NCBI RefSeq assembly: GCF_031834615.1
Contig: NZ_CP115543.1
Coordinates: forward strand, 1,003,001-1,067,000
Source of the DNA: Stenotrophomonas aracearum
GTDB taxonomy: Bacteria > Pseudomonadota > Gammaproteobacteria > Xanthomonadales > Xanthomonadaceae
DNA length: 64,000 bases
Direction: 5' to 3'
Below the pieces are notes generated by a model. The model saw only the letters and a list, made by a program, of their open reading frames with translations, was not told the origin of the DNA and did no database searches. How positions within the stretch are numbered: the stretch's first letter is position 1; every line of letters starts with the position of its first letter. The position numbers and the translations under genes were made by a program. Below, one piece after another: positions 54,848 through 63,871 of this stretch.

Positions 54848-55861
54848 GTGAAGAGTGCAGGACGATGGGTGCTGGCCATGCTGATGCTGGCGGCAGCGCT
54901 GTGGGTGGCGGGACTGTTGGCCTACCAGTTGCCTGGACCGGGCTGGATCAAGGGCGTGGCGTTGCTGGCATGGGGTGGGTTCGCGCTGGCCACGGCGGTT
55001 GCAGTGGGCCGGGCCCGGGCCGGTCGTTGGCCGGGGCCGATATTTCTCGCCATGCTCGTCCTGTGCGGAGTCTGGTGGCTGCTGCTCAGCCCGAGCCAGG
55101 ACCGGGTCTGGGCAGACGATGTCGCGCAACGCCTCAAGGTCGTCGATTTCGACGGTACCCGCGTTGTGCTGGACAACGTGCGCAACTTCACCTGGCGCAG
55201 CGAAGACGACCATGACGTGCGCTGGGAGCGCCGCGAATACGACCTGGACCAGCTGCGTTCTGCCGATCTGGTGATGTCGTACTGGATGGGGCCGCTGATC
55301 GCGCATACGCTGGTGTCATTCGGGTTCGCCGACGGCCGCCAGCTGGTGTTTTCGCTGGAGATCCGCAAGGAGCGTGGCGAATCGTTCTCCGCGCTGGGCG
55401 GGTTCTTCCGCAAATTCGAGATGACCCTGGTCGCGGCCGAGGAAACCGATATCGTGCGGGTGCGCAGCAACGTGCGCGGTGAGGACGTATACCTGTATCG
55501 CCTCAAGGGCATGACCCTGGAACAGCTCAAGGGCCTGTTCGTCTCCTACCTGGGCGAGGCGCGCAGGCTGGATGCCGCACCGGCGTTCTACAACACGTTG
55601 ACCAGCAACTGCACCACCATCGTGTACGAGCTGGCGAAACAGATCGCGCCGGGACTGCCGCTGGACTACCGGCTGCTGGTGTCGGGCTACTTCGCCGAAT
55701 ACGCGCGCGACCTGGGGGTACTGACGCCCGACGTGGACTTCGCCACCTTGAAGGCACGCGGTCGCATCACCGACCGTGCGCGCGCTGCCGGTGACGACCC
55801 GCGCTTCTCCGCGCTGATTCGCCAGGGCGTGCCCGGCATCGACGCGGAGCCGCAGCGATGA
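54848..55861 (+). CDS. DUF4105 membrane protein (337 aa)
   Basis: The N-terminus carries about three membrane helices (7-28, 36-53, 64-82). The periplasmic remainder has the DUF4105 landmarks: HTLVSFGFADGRQLVFSLEIRKE and FYNTLTSNCTT. The Cys in SNCT and the His in IAHT suggest a thiol hydrolase type of site. It starts with GTG at 54848 and overlaps the next gene by 4 bases, so it is coupled to the lipoprotein hydrolase. Confidence 0.88.
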   Translation: MKSAGRWVLAMLMLAAALWVAGLLAYQLPGPGWIKGVALLAWGGFALATAVAVGRARAGRWPGPIFLAMLVLCGVWWLLLSPSQDRVWADDVAQRLKVVDFDGTRVVLDNVRNFTWRSEDDHDVRWERREYDLDQLRSADLVMSYWMGPLIAHTLVSFGFADGRQLVFSLEIRKERGESFSALGGFFRKFEMTLVAAEETDIVRVRSNVRGEDVYLYRLKGMTLEQLKGLFVSYLGEARRLDAAPAFYNTLTSNCTTIVYELAKQIAPGLPLDYRLLVSGYFAEYARDLGVLTPDVDFATLKARGRITDRARAAGDDPRFSALIRQGVPGIDAEPQR

Positions 55862-57798
55862 GCCGCTGGCTGCGCCGCAGCGCTCCCTTGCTGGCCCTCG
55901 TTCTTTCGCTGCTGCTGTCCAGCGGCTGCGCGATGGTGACCATGAAGCAGGTCTCGCCGACCGACTACCTGGCCAACAAGCGCGGCGACGTGCTCACCTC
56001 CGGCCGCTTCAGCATGGCCTCGCAGGAAACACTGAGCGTGATCGGGCTGGACGTGTCGCTGTGCGAGAAGGACGTGGTGGCCTGCGAGAAGACCCTGAAG
56101 GACACCCGCGACCTACCCGAGGAACAGCGGTTGTCGGCGCTGTCCGAGCTGTGGGTGAAGAACGCGCTCGAGCTGACCCCCAAGCCGAAGGACCGGGACA
56201 AGACCCCGATGTCCGAGGCGGCGCTGGATGCCTGGCTGGAAGCCGCGCGCTATGCCTACGCCTACCTGTTCTTCAGCGGGCGCACGCCGTCCGACCGCGC
56301 CTTCGAGGATCGCCAGACCCAGGTGCGCGACTACTACAACTATGCCGCCGAGCAGACTGCCACGCTGGTGTTCAAGCGCAGCCGCGAAAGCGCGCTGGAA
56401 GGCGAAGACTACAACGCTGCCGTGGCCGGTGAGCGCTGGACGCTGACCTCGGACTTCGACCAGCTCCGCCTGACCAGCATTCCCACCACCATGGTATCGG
56501 CCTCGTCGGTGAGCTTTGCAGGGCTGCGCAGCACCTACCGGCGCGACGGCTTCGGTGCCGAGCTGGTAGTGGTGATGGACCCGCCCAAGCTGATCGCACC
56601 GGTAGACGGCGAGAAGGTGCAGATCCCGCAGTACAGCGAAATGTCCTCGATCAACGCCACTGCGCTGCTGCGCTTCAAGGGCGACACCCTGCAACAGGTG
56701 CTGGACACCACCCAGGTGCTATTCGACGTGTACTCGCCCGAGTCCACCGAAAGCGTGGAGCTGCATGGCGAGAAGGTGCCGCTGGCCGGCAACTTCACTG
56801 CCGCGTACGGCATGTGGCTGGCCCAGTCCGGCTTCGCCACGCAGTCGCTGCGTACGTTGTTCGGGCTCAGCGAGGGCATCGCCGAACCGCACATGTACCT
56901 GATGCAGCCGTGGGACCCGAACCGCCGCATCATCTTCATGCTGCATGGCCTGGGCAGCAGCCCGGAAGCGTGGGTCAACGTGGCCAACGAGATCCTGGGC
57001 GACCCGGAGCTGCGCCGCCATTTCCAGGTCTGGCAGGTGTACTACCCGACCAATGCGCCGATCGCGCTGAACCGTTATGAGATCGACCAGGCGTTCAACA
57101 ACACGCTGCGCCACTTCGATCCCAGCGGCAACGCGCCGGCATCGAAGGACATGGTGTTCATCGGCCACAGCATGGGCGGCGTGCTGGCGCGCCTGCTGGT
57201 CACCAGTTCCGGTGAGACGCTGTGGGACCAGCTGCTGGCCAACTACGACCTCAAGGGTGAGCGGCTCAAGCGGGTGCAGGCCAAGCTGGGCCCGCTGCTG
57301 CATTTCGACGCCGAACCGAACGTGGAGCGGGCCATCTTCATCGCCGCCCCGCACAAGGGCACCGATATTGCCGGCAATCGGGTGGGACGTTTCATCGGCC
57401 GCCTGGTGCGCCTGCCGATCACGCTGCTGGGCAAGTTCGAGGACGTTTTCCAGACCCTGCAGCAGGCCGAAGTGCAGTCGGCGCAGGCGACCAAACTGCA
57501 GATCCCCAACAGCATCGACAACCTCAAGGCCAGCGACCCTTTCGTGAAGGCGTCCTCGGCGCTGCCGATCATGCCGGGCCTGAAGTACCACTCGATCATC
57601 GCCCAGCGTAAAGCCAGCGTGCCGCTGGAACGGTCCGACGATGGGCTGGTGCCGTACTGGAGCGCGCACCTGCCGGGTGCGGTGTCGGAGAAGGTGATCA
57701 TCTCCGGTCACAGCGTGCAGGAGACCCCGCAGGCGGTGTTGGAGATCCGGCGGATCCTGCGCGAGGATCTTGAGGCGATGGATGGAAAAACCCCGTAG
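55858..57798 (+). CDS. Lipoprotein alpha/beta hydrolase (lipase-like)
   Basis: This 646-residue lipoprotein has a lipobox (LLSSGC, Cys near residue 23), an N-terminal helical region (about 25-340) and an alpha/beta hydrolase domain with FMLHGLGSSPEAW (oxyanion) and S438 in GHSMGG. The late SDDGLVPYWSAHLPG and SGHSVQ supply the likely Asp and His. It is probably a surface or periplasmic esterase. The stop codon is TAG inside a GTAG repeat. It is coupled to DUF4105 upstream. Confidence 0.9.
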   Translation: MSRWLRRSAPLLALVLSLLLSSGCAMVTMKQVSPTDYLANKRGDVLTSGRFSMASQETLSVIGLDVSLCEKDVVACEKTLKDTRDLPEEQRLSALSELWVKNALELTPKPKDRDKTPMSEAALDAWLEAARYAYAYLFFSGRTPSDRAFEDRQTQVRDYYNYAAEQTATLVFKRSRESALEGEDYNAAVAGERWTLTSDFDQLRLTSIPTTMVSASSVSFAGLRSTYRRDGFGAELVVVMDPPKLIAPVDGEKVQIPQYSEMSSINATALLRFKGDTLQQVLDTTQVLFDVYSPESTESVELHGEKVPLAGNFTAAYGMWLAQSGFATQSLRTLFGLSEGIAEPHMYLMQPWDPNRRIIFMLHGLGSSPEAWVNVANEILGDPELRRHFQVWQVYYPTNAPIALNRYEIDQAFNNTLRHFDPSGNAPASKDMVFIGHSMGGVLARLLVTSSGETLWDQLLANYDLKGERLKRVQAKLGPLLHFDAEPNVERAIFIAAPHKGTDIAGNRVGRFIGRLVRLPITLLGKFEDVFQTLQQAEVQSAQATKLQIPNSIDNLKASDPFVKASSALPIMPGLKYHSIIAQRKASVPLERSDDGLVPYWSAHLPGAVSEKVIISGHSVQETPQAVLEIRRILREDLEAMDGKTP

Positions 57799-57860
57799 AG
57801 CGGGGCTCTGCCCCGCTGCACGCGGCGCCGGCTCCGCAGCCACGCAGGGCGTGGCTCTAC
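57795..57860. repeat. Inverted pair of GTAG palindromes over a stop codon
   Basis: GTAGAGCGGGG...CCCCGCT (57795-57817) and the reverse orientation AGCCACGC...GGCGTGGCTCTAC (57838-57860) form an inverted dimer with different stems but the same GTAG heads. The first supplies the TAG stop of the hydrolase gene. Confidence 0.85.
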
Positions 57861-57867
57861 CGGGGTG

Positions 57868-59229
57868 TCATACGCGCCTTGCGACCACAACGCTGGCGGC
57901 AGCCAGCAACAGCATGATCGCGAACGTCTGCAGGTAACCCAGGGTTACGTCCACCGACAGCATCCACGCGAACAGCGATCCGGACACGGCCAGCGTGGTG
58001 GCCACGGCCAGCGCTTCGCTCAGCTGCAATGCCGAGGTGTTGGCGCCCTGCTGCGCAGGCGGTGACAGCGACAGCGTCAGCACCGACAGGCTCGGATAGA
58101 TCAGGCCCATGCCCAGCCCGGTCAGCGTCCACCCGGCCAGCGCCAACCACAGCGGAACGCCGGGCTGGATCGCCAGCGCGGTGCCGATGATGCCGGCGCA
58201 CATCAGCAGCGCACCGGCACCCAGCAGGGTTCGCCGCGACATGCCCTGGCCCTGGTGGCCCTGGAACCAGGAACCGCTGAACCAGCCCAGTGCGCCCAGG
58301 CTCAAGGCCACCCCGGCCAGCAGCGGGCTCAGGCCGCGTTCGCGCTGCAGGAGCAGCGGCAGGAACGCTTCGCAACCGAAGAACGCCGACGCCGCGATCC
58401 CGCGCAGGGCGATCACGCTGGGCAGGCCGCGCCGCAGCCGCAGCGTGCCCTGCGGCAGCAGTTTCCAGCTGCACAACGCCAGCAGCGCGATGGCCGGCAG
58501 CAGCAATGCCAGCGCCGGCCAGCCGACCTGCTGACCGCCCACGTACAGCAGCAGCGCGCCCAGTGAGGCACCGATCGCCCAGCGCACCACGCTGCGGTTG
58601 GATCCGACGCCAACGGCCAGTGGTGGCACCGCGCGCAGCGCCGGCCGCAGCAGCAGTGCGGCCGGAATGGCCAGCAGCGGCACGCCCAGGAACACCCAGC
58701 GCCAGCCCAGGTGCTGCACGATCAACCCGCTGATCGCCGGACCGATCAACGACGGCACCACCCAGCCGGCCGAGAACGCGGCGAACACGCGCGGGCGCAG
58801 CGACTCGGGGAAGGTGCGGCCCACCAGCACGTACAGCGCCACCGAAATCGCGCCCGCGCCCAGCCCTTGAAGCAGGCGGCCCAGTACCAGCACCGGCATG
58901 TGCTGTGCGAAACCGGCGACCAGCAGGCCAGCTATGAAACAGGCCAGGCCCAGCCACAGCGGGCGCGCCGGGCCCAGCCGGTCGCTCCAGCGTCCGGCCA
59001 GGGTCATGCCGATCACGCTGGTGGCCAGGGTGCCGCCGAAGGCGAGTGCATACAGGCGCAGCCCGTCCAGGTCGTGGGCGACGGTGGGCATGGCGGCGGC
59101 GACTGCGAGCGCTTCGAACGCATGCAGGGAGACCAGCGCCACCATGCCGACGGTGGTGGCGCGGTAGCGCGGCGAGAGGATCGACGGGGGTGCGTCGGTG
59201 GCGGGCAGTGAAGCGACATCGGAAGACAT
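57868..59229 (-). CDS. MFS efflux transporter (453 aa)
   Basis: This major facilitator has twelve to fourteen membrane helices and the usual motif A segment (AGRWSDRLGPARPLW) after helix 2, with GRLLQGLGAGAISVALYVLVGRTFP near helix 4-5. It is a drug:H+ antiporter type. The start at 59229 gives a hydrophilic SSDVASLPATDAPP N-terminus; longer frames run into the divergent regulator's operator. It is divergent from the SoxR gene and likely controlled by it. Confidence 0.93.
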   Translation of the reverse strand: MSSDVASLPATDAPPSILSPRYRATTVGMVALVSLHAFEALAVAAAMPTVAHDLDGLRLYALAFGGTLATSVIGMTLAGRWSDRLGPARPLWLGLACFIAGLLVAGFAQHMPVLVLGRLLQGLGAGAISVALYVLVGRTFPESLRPRVFAAFSAGWVVPSLIGPAISGLIVQHLGWRWVFLGVPLLAIPAALLLRPALRAVPPLAVGVGSNRSVVRWAIGASLGALLLYVGGQQVGWPALALLLPAIALLALCSWKLLPQGTLRLRRGLPSVIALRGIAASAFFGCEAFLPLLLQRERGLSPLLAGVALSLGALGWFSGSWFQGHQGQGMSRRTLLGAGALLMCAGIIGTALAIQPGVPLWLALAGWTLTGLGMGLIYPSLSVLTLSLSPPAQQGANTSALQLSEALAVATTLAVSGSLFAWMLSVDVTLGYLQTFAIMLLLAAASVVVARRV

Positions 59230-59292
59230 GTGCAATCCAGGCAACGAAGGTGCGTGGCGCTTGCAGCGCGCCACGAGGTGCCGCACGATGAC

Positions 59293-59312
59293 ACCTGAAC
59301 CAAGGTTGAGGT
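59293..59312. promoter_or_regulatory. SoxR-like operator (soxbox)
   Basis: ACCTGAACC-AA-GGTTGAGGT forms an inverted repeat with one mismatch, resembling the soxbox CCTCAAGTTAACTTGAGG. It lies between the divergent MFS and SoxR starts. On the minus strand a TTGACC-like -35 overlaps its left side. Confidence 0.65.
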
Positions 59313-59318
59313 CAAGCA

Positions 59319-59753
59319 GTGATCGCGCAGGAGCTGAGTGTAGGCGAGGTGGCACGGCGCAGTGGCGTGGCGGTATCGGCGCTGCACTTCTATGAACGCA
59401 AGGGATTGATCCGCAGCCTGCGTACTGCCGGCAACCAGCGGCGTTTCAGTCGTGACGTGCTGCGCCGGTTGGCGGTGATCCGCGTGGCGCAGCGGGTGGG
59501 CATGCCGCTGGAGGCGGTGGCCCATGCCTTTGCCGCGCTGCCGGAAAACAAGACGCCGACGCGTGCCGAGTGGGGGAAGATGTCGGCGCTGTGGCGCGCC
59601 GAGCTGGACCAGCGGATCGAGGAATTGCTGCTGCTGCGCGACCAGCTCACCGATTGCATCGGGTGCGGGTGCCTGTCGTTGAAGCGGTGCCGGTTGGCCA
59701 ATCCCGGCGATGCGCTGGGCGAGCAGGGGGATGGGCCGCAACGTTGGGGGTAG
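59319..59753 (+). CDS. soxR: Redox-sensitive regulator SoxR
   Basis: This 144-residue MerR-family protein has the HTH ([26 protein letters not shown]) and the iron-sulfur signature C113-x2-C116-x-C118-x5-C124 ([12 protein letters not shown]), the [2Fe-2S] cluster site of SoxR. It senses redox-cycling compounds. The GTG at 59319 is chosen. The divergent MFS gene and the soxbox between them define its likely regulon. Confidence 0.95.
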   Translation: MIAQELSVGEVARRSGVAVSALHFYERKGLIRSLRTAGNQRRFSRDVLRRLAVIRVAQRVGMPLEAVAHAFAALPENKTPTRAEWGKMSALWRAELDQRIEELLLLRDQLTDCIGCGCLSLKRCRLANPGDALGEQGDGPQRWG

Positions 59754-59776
59754 TGGCTGCGGCCAGCACCGCTTGG

Positions 59777-59836
59777 GACACGCATGGCGTGTCTCTACGC
59801 GGAACGCCCGCTGCGTAGCGACACGCCATGCGTGTC
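59777..59836. repeat. Inverted pair of GTAG palindromes after soxR
   Basis: GACACGCATGGCGTGTCTCTAC (59777-59798) and GTAGCGACACGCCATGCGTG (59815-59836 unit) are mirror copies with GACACGC/GCGTGTC stems. The same unit occurs at 34803. They fill the convergent gap between soxR and proC. Confidence 0.85.
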
Positions 59837-59864
59837 CCACGCGGTGCTGGTACGTCCGACCCGC

Positions 59865-60686
59865 TCAATCGTTCGCCGCAGACAACGTCTTCCCCCGCTC
59901 GGTAGCGGCATCGATCGCCCGCCCGACCATCGCTTTGAAACCGTCGGCCTGGAAACTTTCGATCGCCGCCTGCGTGGTGCCGTTCGGCGAGGTCACCCGG
60001 CGCCGCAGCTCGGCCGGGGCTTCGCCTGACTCTTCCAGCATGCGGCTGGCGCCCAGCAACGTCTGCACCACCAGCGTGCGTGCGGCCTCCGGTGCCAGCC
60101 CCTGCGCGATCCCGGCTGCTTCCATCGCCTCGGCCAGCAGGAACACATAGGCCGGGCCGCTGCCGGACACCGCCGTCACCGCGTCCATGCGCGCTTCGTC
60201 GTCGATCCACACCGTGCGCCCGGCACTGGCCAGTACGGTGTCCGCCAGCGCGCGCTGCTCCTCGCTGACGCCGTCGGTGGCGAACAGGCCGGTGACCCCC
60301 GCGCCGAGCAGCGCCGGGGTGTTGGGCATCGCGCGCACCACCGCGCCATGGCCGCCCAGCCAGCGCGCCAGCTGCGCACTGGTGATGCCGGCGGCGATGG
60401 AGACCACCAGCGGCTGCAGGCGCGCAGCAGGCTCGGCCAGCGTGGTGCAGACCTCGCGCAGGACCTGGGGCTTCACCGCCAGCACCCACACCGCGCCCTG
60501 TGCGGCAGCGTCGGCAGCATCGCCGTAGGTGGCGACCCCGAATTCGGCGCTGAGCTGCTCGCGCAGGGCGGCGACCGGTTCGGCCACATGGATCTGGCCG
60601 GGCGCCGCGCCCTGGCGGACCAGCCCGGCAATCAGGCTGCGGGCCATGTTGCCGCCGCCGATGAAGGTGATGGGAGCAGTCGTCAT
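59865..60686 (-). CDS. proC: Pyrroline-5-carboxylate reductase
   Basis: ProC makes proline from pyrroline-5-carboxylate. The N-terminal Rossmann motif FIGGGNMARSLIAGL, AVKPQVL, RAMPNTPALLGAG, and the C-terminal SGSGPAYVFLLAEAM and RRRVTSPNGTTQAAI are all present. The start at 60686 overlaps yggS by 4 bases and gives 273 residues, the usual length. Confidence 0.97.
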   Translation of the reverse strand: MTTAPITFIGGGNMARSLIAGLVRQGAAPGQIHVAEPVAALREQLSAEFGVATYGDAADAAAQGAVWVLAVKPQVLREVCTTLAEPAARLQPLVVSIAAGITSAQLARWLGGHGAVVRAMPNTPALLGAGVTGLFATDGVSEEQRALADTVLASAGRTVWIDDEARMDAVTAVSGSGPAYVFLLAEAMEAAGIAQGLAPEAARTLVVQTLLGASRMLEESGEAPAELRRRVTSPNGTTQAAIESFQADGFKAMVGRAIDAATERGKTLSAAND

Positions 60687-61375
60687 GAAGGGTCCTTGTT
60701 GGGGGAGGGGCGGGCGCCGAACAGGGCGGTGCCGACCCGGACCATGGTCGCGCCATGGGCTATGGCCTCGGGGTAGTCGCTGCTCATGCCCATGGAAAGG
60801 GTATCCACCTGCGGATAGCGCGCGGCCAGCCCTGCAAACAGCCCGTGCATACGCTCGAACGCCTGCTGGCGGCGCGCGGCGTCCGGCCAGGGCGCGGGAA
60901 TGGCCATCAGCCCGCGCAGGCACAGCCGCGGTTCGGCCGCGATGGCGGCGGCGAGTGCCGGCACTGCGTCCGGCGTGCAGCCGTGCTTGCTGTCTTCGTC
61001 GTCGATATTGACCTGCACCAGCACGTTCAACGGCGCCAACGTGTCCGGCCGATGCGCGGCCAGGGCCGCCACCAGCTTGGGCCGGTCCACGCTCTGCACC
61101 CAGTCGAAGCGTTGCGCGGCCAGCTCGGCCTTGTTCGACTGCAGGTGCCCGATCAGGTGCCACTCCAGTCCCAACGGCGCCAGCGCCTCGATCTTGGCTA
61201 CCGCTTCCTGCACGTAATTCTCGCCAAAGGCGCGCTGGCCCTGTGCCGCCAGTGCAGCCACCGCCTCGGTCGGCTGGGTCTTGGACACCGCCAGCAGGCG
61301 CGGGGGTGGCCGCCCGGCGGCCGTGGCCGCGTTGTGCAGGTTCAGCAACAGGGTGGGCAGGGGCAGGGCGGTCAC
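60683..61375 (-). CDS. yggS: PLP homeostasis protein YggS/PROSC
   Basis: This 230-residue PLP-binding protein has K32 in AVSKTQP as the probable Schiff-base Lys, FGENYVQE, WHLIGHLQSNK, and SMGMSSDYPEAI. It starts with GTG and overlaps proC by 4 bases, a common yggS-proC arrangement. It lies divergent from pilT. Confidence 0.96.
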   Translation of the reverse strand: MTALPLPTLLLNLHNAATAAGRPPPRLLAVSKTQPTEAVAALAAQGQRAFGENYVQEAVAKIEALAPLGLEWHLIGHLQSNKAELAAQRFDWVQSVDRPKLVAALAAHRPDTLAPLNVLVQVNIDDEDSKHGCTPDAVPALAAAIAAEPRLCLRGLMAIPAPWPDAARRQQAFERMHGLFAGLAARYPQVDTLSMGMSSDYPEAIAHGATMVRVGTALFGARPSPNKDPS

Positions 61376-61478
61376 GGGCAGGTACTCAAGGGACAGTTTC
61401 CCGGCGGATCAGGGAGGCTATACTGCCGACCGGGGAAAGATCCTTCCAGTCGCAGCAGTCTATGGGGAGTAGCAGCGT

Positions 61479-62516
61479 ATGGATATCGCCGAACTGTTGG
61501 CGTTTTCCGTTAAGAACAAGGCGTCGGACCTTCATCTGTCGGCAGGCCTGCCGCCGATGATCCGCGTCGACGGCGATGTCCGTCGCATCAATATTCCGGC
61601 CCTGGACCACAAGCAGGTCCATGCGCTCGTTTACGACATCATGTCGGACAAGCAGCGCCGCGATTACGAGGAATTCCTCGAAGTCGACTTCTCGTTCGAG
61701 ATTCCCAGCCTGGCGCGCTTCCGCGTCAACGCGTTCAACCAGAACCGTGGCGCCGGTGCGGTGTTCCGTACGATTCCGTCCGAGGTGCTGACCCTGGAAG
61801 ACCTGGCGGTGCCGCCGATCTTCCGTGAGCTGATCGACCAGCCGCAGGGCCTGATCCTGGTCACCGGCCCGACCGGTTCGGGCAAGTCGACCACGCTGGC
61901 GGCGATGATCGACCACATCAACAAGAACGAATACGGCCACATCCTCACCGTCGAGGATCCGATCGAATTCGTGCACACCTCGCAGAAGTGCCTGATCAAC
62001 CAGCGCGAAGTGCACCGCGACACGCACGGCTTCAACGAAGCGCTGCGTTCGGCACTGCGTGAAGACCCGGACATCATCCTGGTGGGCGAACTCCGCGACC
62101 TGGAAACCATCCGCCTGGCGCTGACCGCGGCCGAAACCGGCCACCTGGTGTTCGGCACCCTGCATACCAGTTCGGCGGCCAAGACCATCGACCGCATCAT
62201 CGACGTGTTCCCCGCCGGCGAAAAGCCGATGGTGCGTTCGATGCTGTCCGAGTCGCTGCGCGCGGTGATTTCGCAGGCGCTGCTGAAGAAGGTTGGCGGT
62301 GGCCGTACCGCCGCGTGGGAAATCATGGTCGGCACCCCGGCCATCCGCAACCTGATCCGCGAGGACAAGGTGGCGCAGATGTACTCGGCGATCCAGACGG
62401 GCCAGCAGATGGGCATGATGACCCTGGACCAGCACCTGCAGGACCTGGTCAAGCGCAGCCTGATCACGCGCAACCAGGCCAAGGAATACGCCAAGGACAA
62501 GCGCATCTTCGAATGA
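61479..62516 (+). CDS. pilT: Type IV pilus retraction ATPase PilT
   Basis: PilT powers pilus retraction. This 345-residue hexamer has the N-terminal PAS-like domain (DIAELLAFSVKNKASDLHLSAGLPP), Walker A GPTGSGKSTT, the Asp and His boxes (EDPIEFVH...LVGELRDLETI) and AETGHLVFGTLHT. The C-terminal AIRNLIREDK is typical. A GGGGAG ribosome-binding site precedes it. A 99-bp gap with three repeats separates it from pilU. Confidence 0.97.
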   Translation: MDIAELLAFSVKNKASDLHLSAGLPPMIRVDGDVRRINIPALDHKQVHALVYDIMSDKQRRDYEEFLEVDFSFEIPSLARFRVNAFNQNRGAGAVFRTIPSEVLTLEDLAVPPIFRELIDQPQGLILVTGPTGSGKSTTLAAMIDHINKNEYGHILTVEDPIEFVHTSQKCLINQREVHRDTHGFNEALRSALREDPDIILVGELRDLETIRLALTAAETGHLVFGTLHTSSAAKTIDRIIDVFPAGEKPMVRSMLSESLRAVISQALLKKVGGGRTAAWEIMVGTPAIRNLIREDKVAQMYSAIQTGQQMGMMTLDQHLQDLVKRSLITRNQAKEYAKDKRIFE

Positions 62517-62518
62517 TG

Positions 62519-62588
62519 GTAGCGCCGGGCCCTGCCCGGCGGGTAGCGCTGGGCTCTGCCCAGCGGGTAGTGCCGGCCGCCGGCCGGC
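62519..62588. repeat. Tandem triple GTAG palindrome array
   Basis: Three back-to-back GTAG units, each with a different stem (GCCGGGC, GCTGGGC, GCCGGCC), start at about 62519, 62543 and 62567. All point the same way. They occupy most of the pilT-pilU spacer. Confidence 0.9.
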
Positions 62589-62615
62589 TCCAGGCAATCT
62601 TCGGAGCACACCGCA

Positions 62616-63758
62616 ATGAACACCACCAGCACCACCATCGACTTCACCTCGTTCCTCAAGCTGATGGCGCACCAGAAGGCGTCGGACCTGTTCATCACCG
62701 CCGGCATGCCGCCGGCGATCAAGGTCAACGGCAAGATCTCGCCGATCACCCAGACCCCGCTGACGCCGCAGCAGAGCCGCGACCTGGTGCTGAACGTGAT
62801 GACGCCGGCGCAGCGCGAAGAGTTCGAAAAGACCCACGAGTGCAACTTCGCCATCGGCCTGTCCGGTGTCGGCCGCTTCCGCGTGAGCTGCTTCTACCAG
62901 CGCAACCAGGTCGGCATGGTGCTGCGCCGGATCGAAACGCGCATTCCCACCGTGGAAGAGCTGAGCCTGCCGCCGATCATCAAGACGCTGGCGATGACCA
63001 AGCGCGGCATCATCCTGTTCGTGGGCGCTACCGGTACCGGTAAATCGACCTCGCTTGCAGCGATGATCGGCTACCGCAACCTGAACTCCACCGGGCACAT
63101 CATCACCATCGAAGACCCGATCGAGTTCGTGCACAAGCATGAAGGCTGCATCATCACCCAGCGCGAGGTCGGCATCGACACCGACAGCTGGGAAGCGGCG
63201 CTGAAGAACACCCTGCGCCAGGCGCCGGACGTGATCATGATCGGCGAAGTGCGTACCCGCGAAGGCATGGACCACGCCATCGCGTTTGCCGAAACCGGCC
63301 ACCTGGTGCTGTGCACCCTGCATGCCAACAACGCCAACCAGGCGATGGACCGCATCATCAACTTCTTCCCGGAAGACCGCCGCAACCAGCTGCTGATGGA
63401 CCTGTCGCTGAACCTGAAGGGCGTGGTCGCGCAGCAGTTGATTCCGTCGCCCGACGGCAAGTCGCGCAAGGTCGCGATGGAAATCATGCTCGGCACCCCG
63501 CTGGTGCAGGATTACATCCGCGACGGTGAGATCCACAAGCTCAAGGAAGTGATGAAGGAGTCGGTGCAGCTGGGCATGCGCACCTTCGACCAGAGCCTGT
63601 TCGAGCTCTACCAGGCCGGCGAGATCAGCTACGAAGACGCGCTGCGTTACGCCGATTCGCAGAACGAAGTGCGCCTGCGCATCAAGCTGTCGCAGGGCGG
63701 CGACGCGCGTACGCTGTCGCAGGGCCTGGACGGGGTGGAGATTTCCGAAGTCCGCTGA
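62616..63758 (+). CDS. pilU: PilT-like ATPase PilU
   Basis: PilU is the partner retraction ATPase. This 380-residue protein has Walker A GATGTGKSTS, the Asp box EDPIEFVHKHEGCIITQREVG, MIGEVRTREGM, and AETGHLVLCTLHANN. The C-terminal 20 to 30 residues extend beyond PilT. Together with PilT and PilZ it indicates functional twitching motility. Confidence 0.97.
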   Translation: MNTTSTTIDFTSFLKLMAHQKASDLFITAGMPPAIKVNGKISPITQTPLTPQQSRDLVLNVMTPAQREEFEKTHECNFAIGLSGVGRFRVSCFYQRNQVGMVLRRIETRIPTVEELSLPPIIKTLAMTKRGIILFVGATGTGKSTSLAAMIGYRNLNSTGHIITIEDPIEFVHKHEGCIITQREVGIDTDSWEAALKNTLRQAPDVIMIGEVRTREGMDHAIAFAETGHLVLCTLHANNANQAMDRIINFFPEDRRNQLLMDLSLNLKGVVAQQLIPSPDGKSRKVAMEIMLGTPLVQDYIRDGEIHKLKEVMKESVQLGMRTFDQSLFELYQAGEISYEDALRYADSQNEVRLRIKLSQGGDARTLSQGLDGVEISEVR

Positions 63759-63871
63759 TACTGCGGGTCCGGAAAACGGGGCGCGCGCGGTGCAATGCCG
63801 GCGCGCCCTTGCTGTACGTGGTGCTTCAAGGGGCCGGCACCGTGCCGGTAGCACTGTTACCGTAGAGAAGA

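Noticed and set aside
61386..63854. 822-codon minus-strand frame across pilT and pilU
   Set aside because: Antisense shadow over two conserved ATPases; no domain seen.
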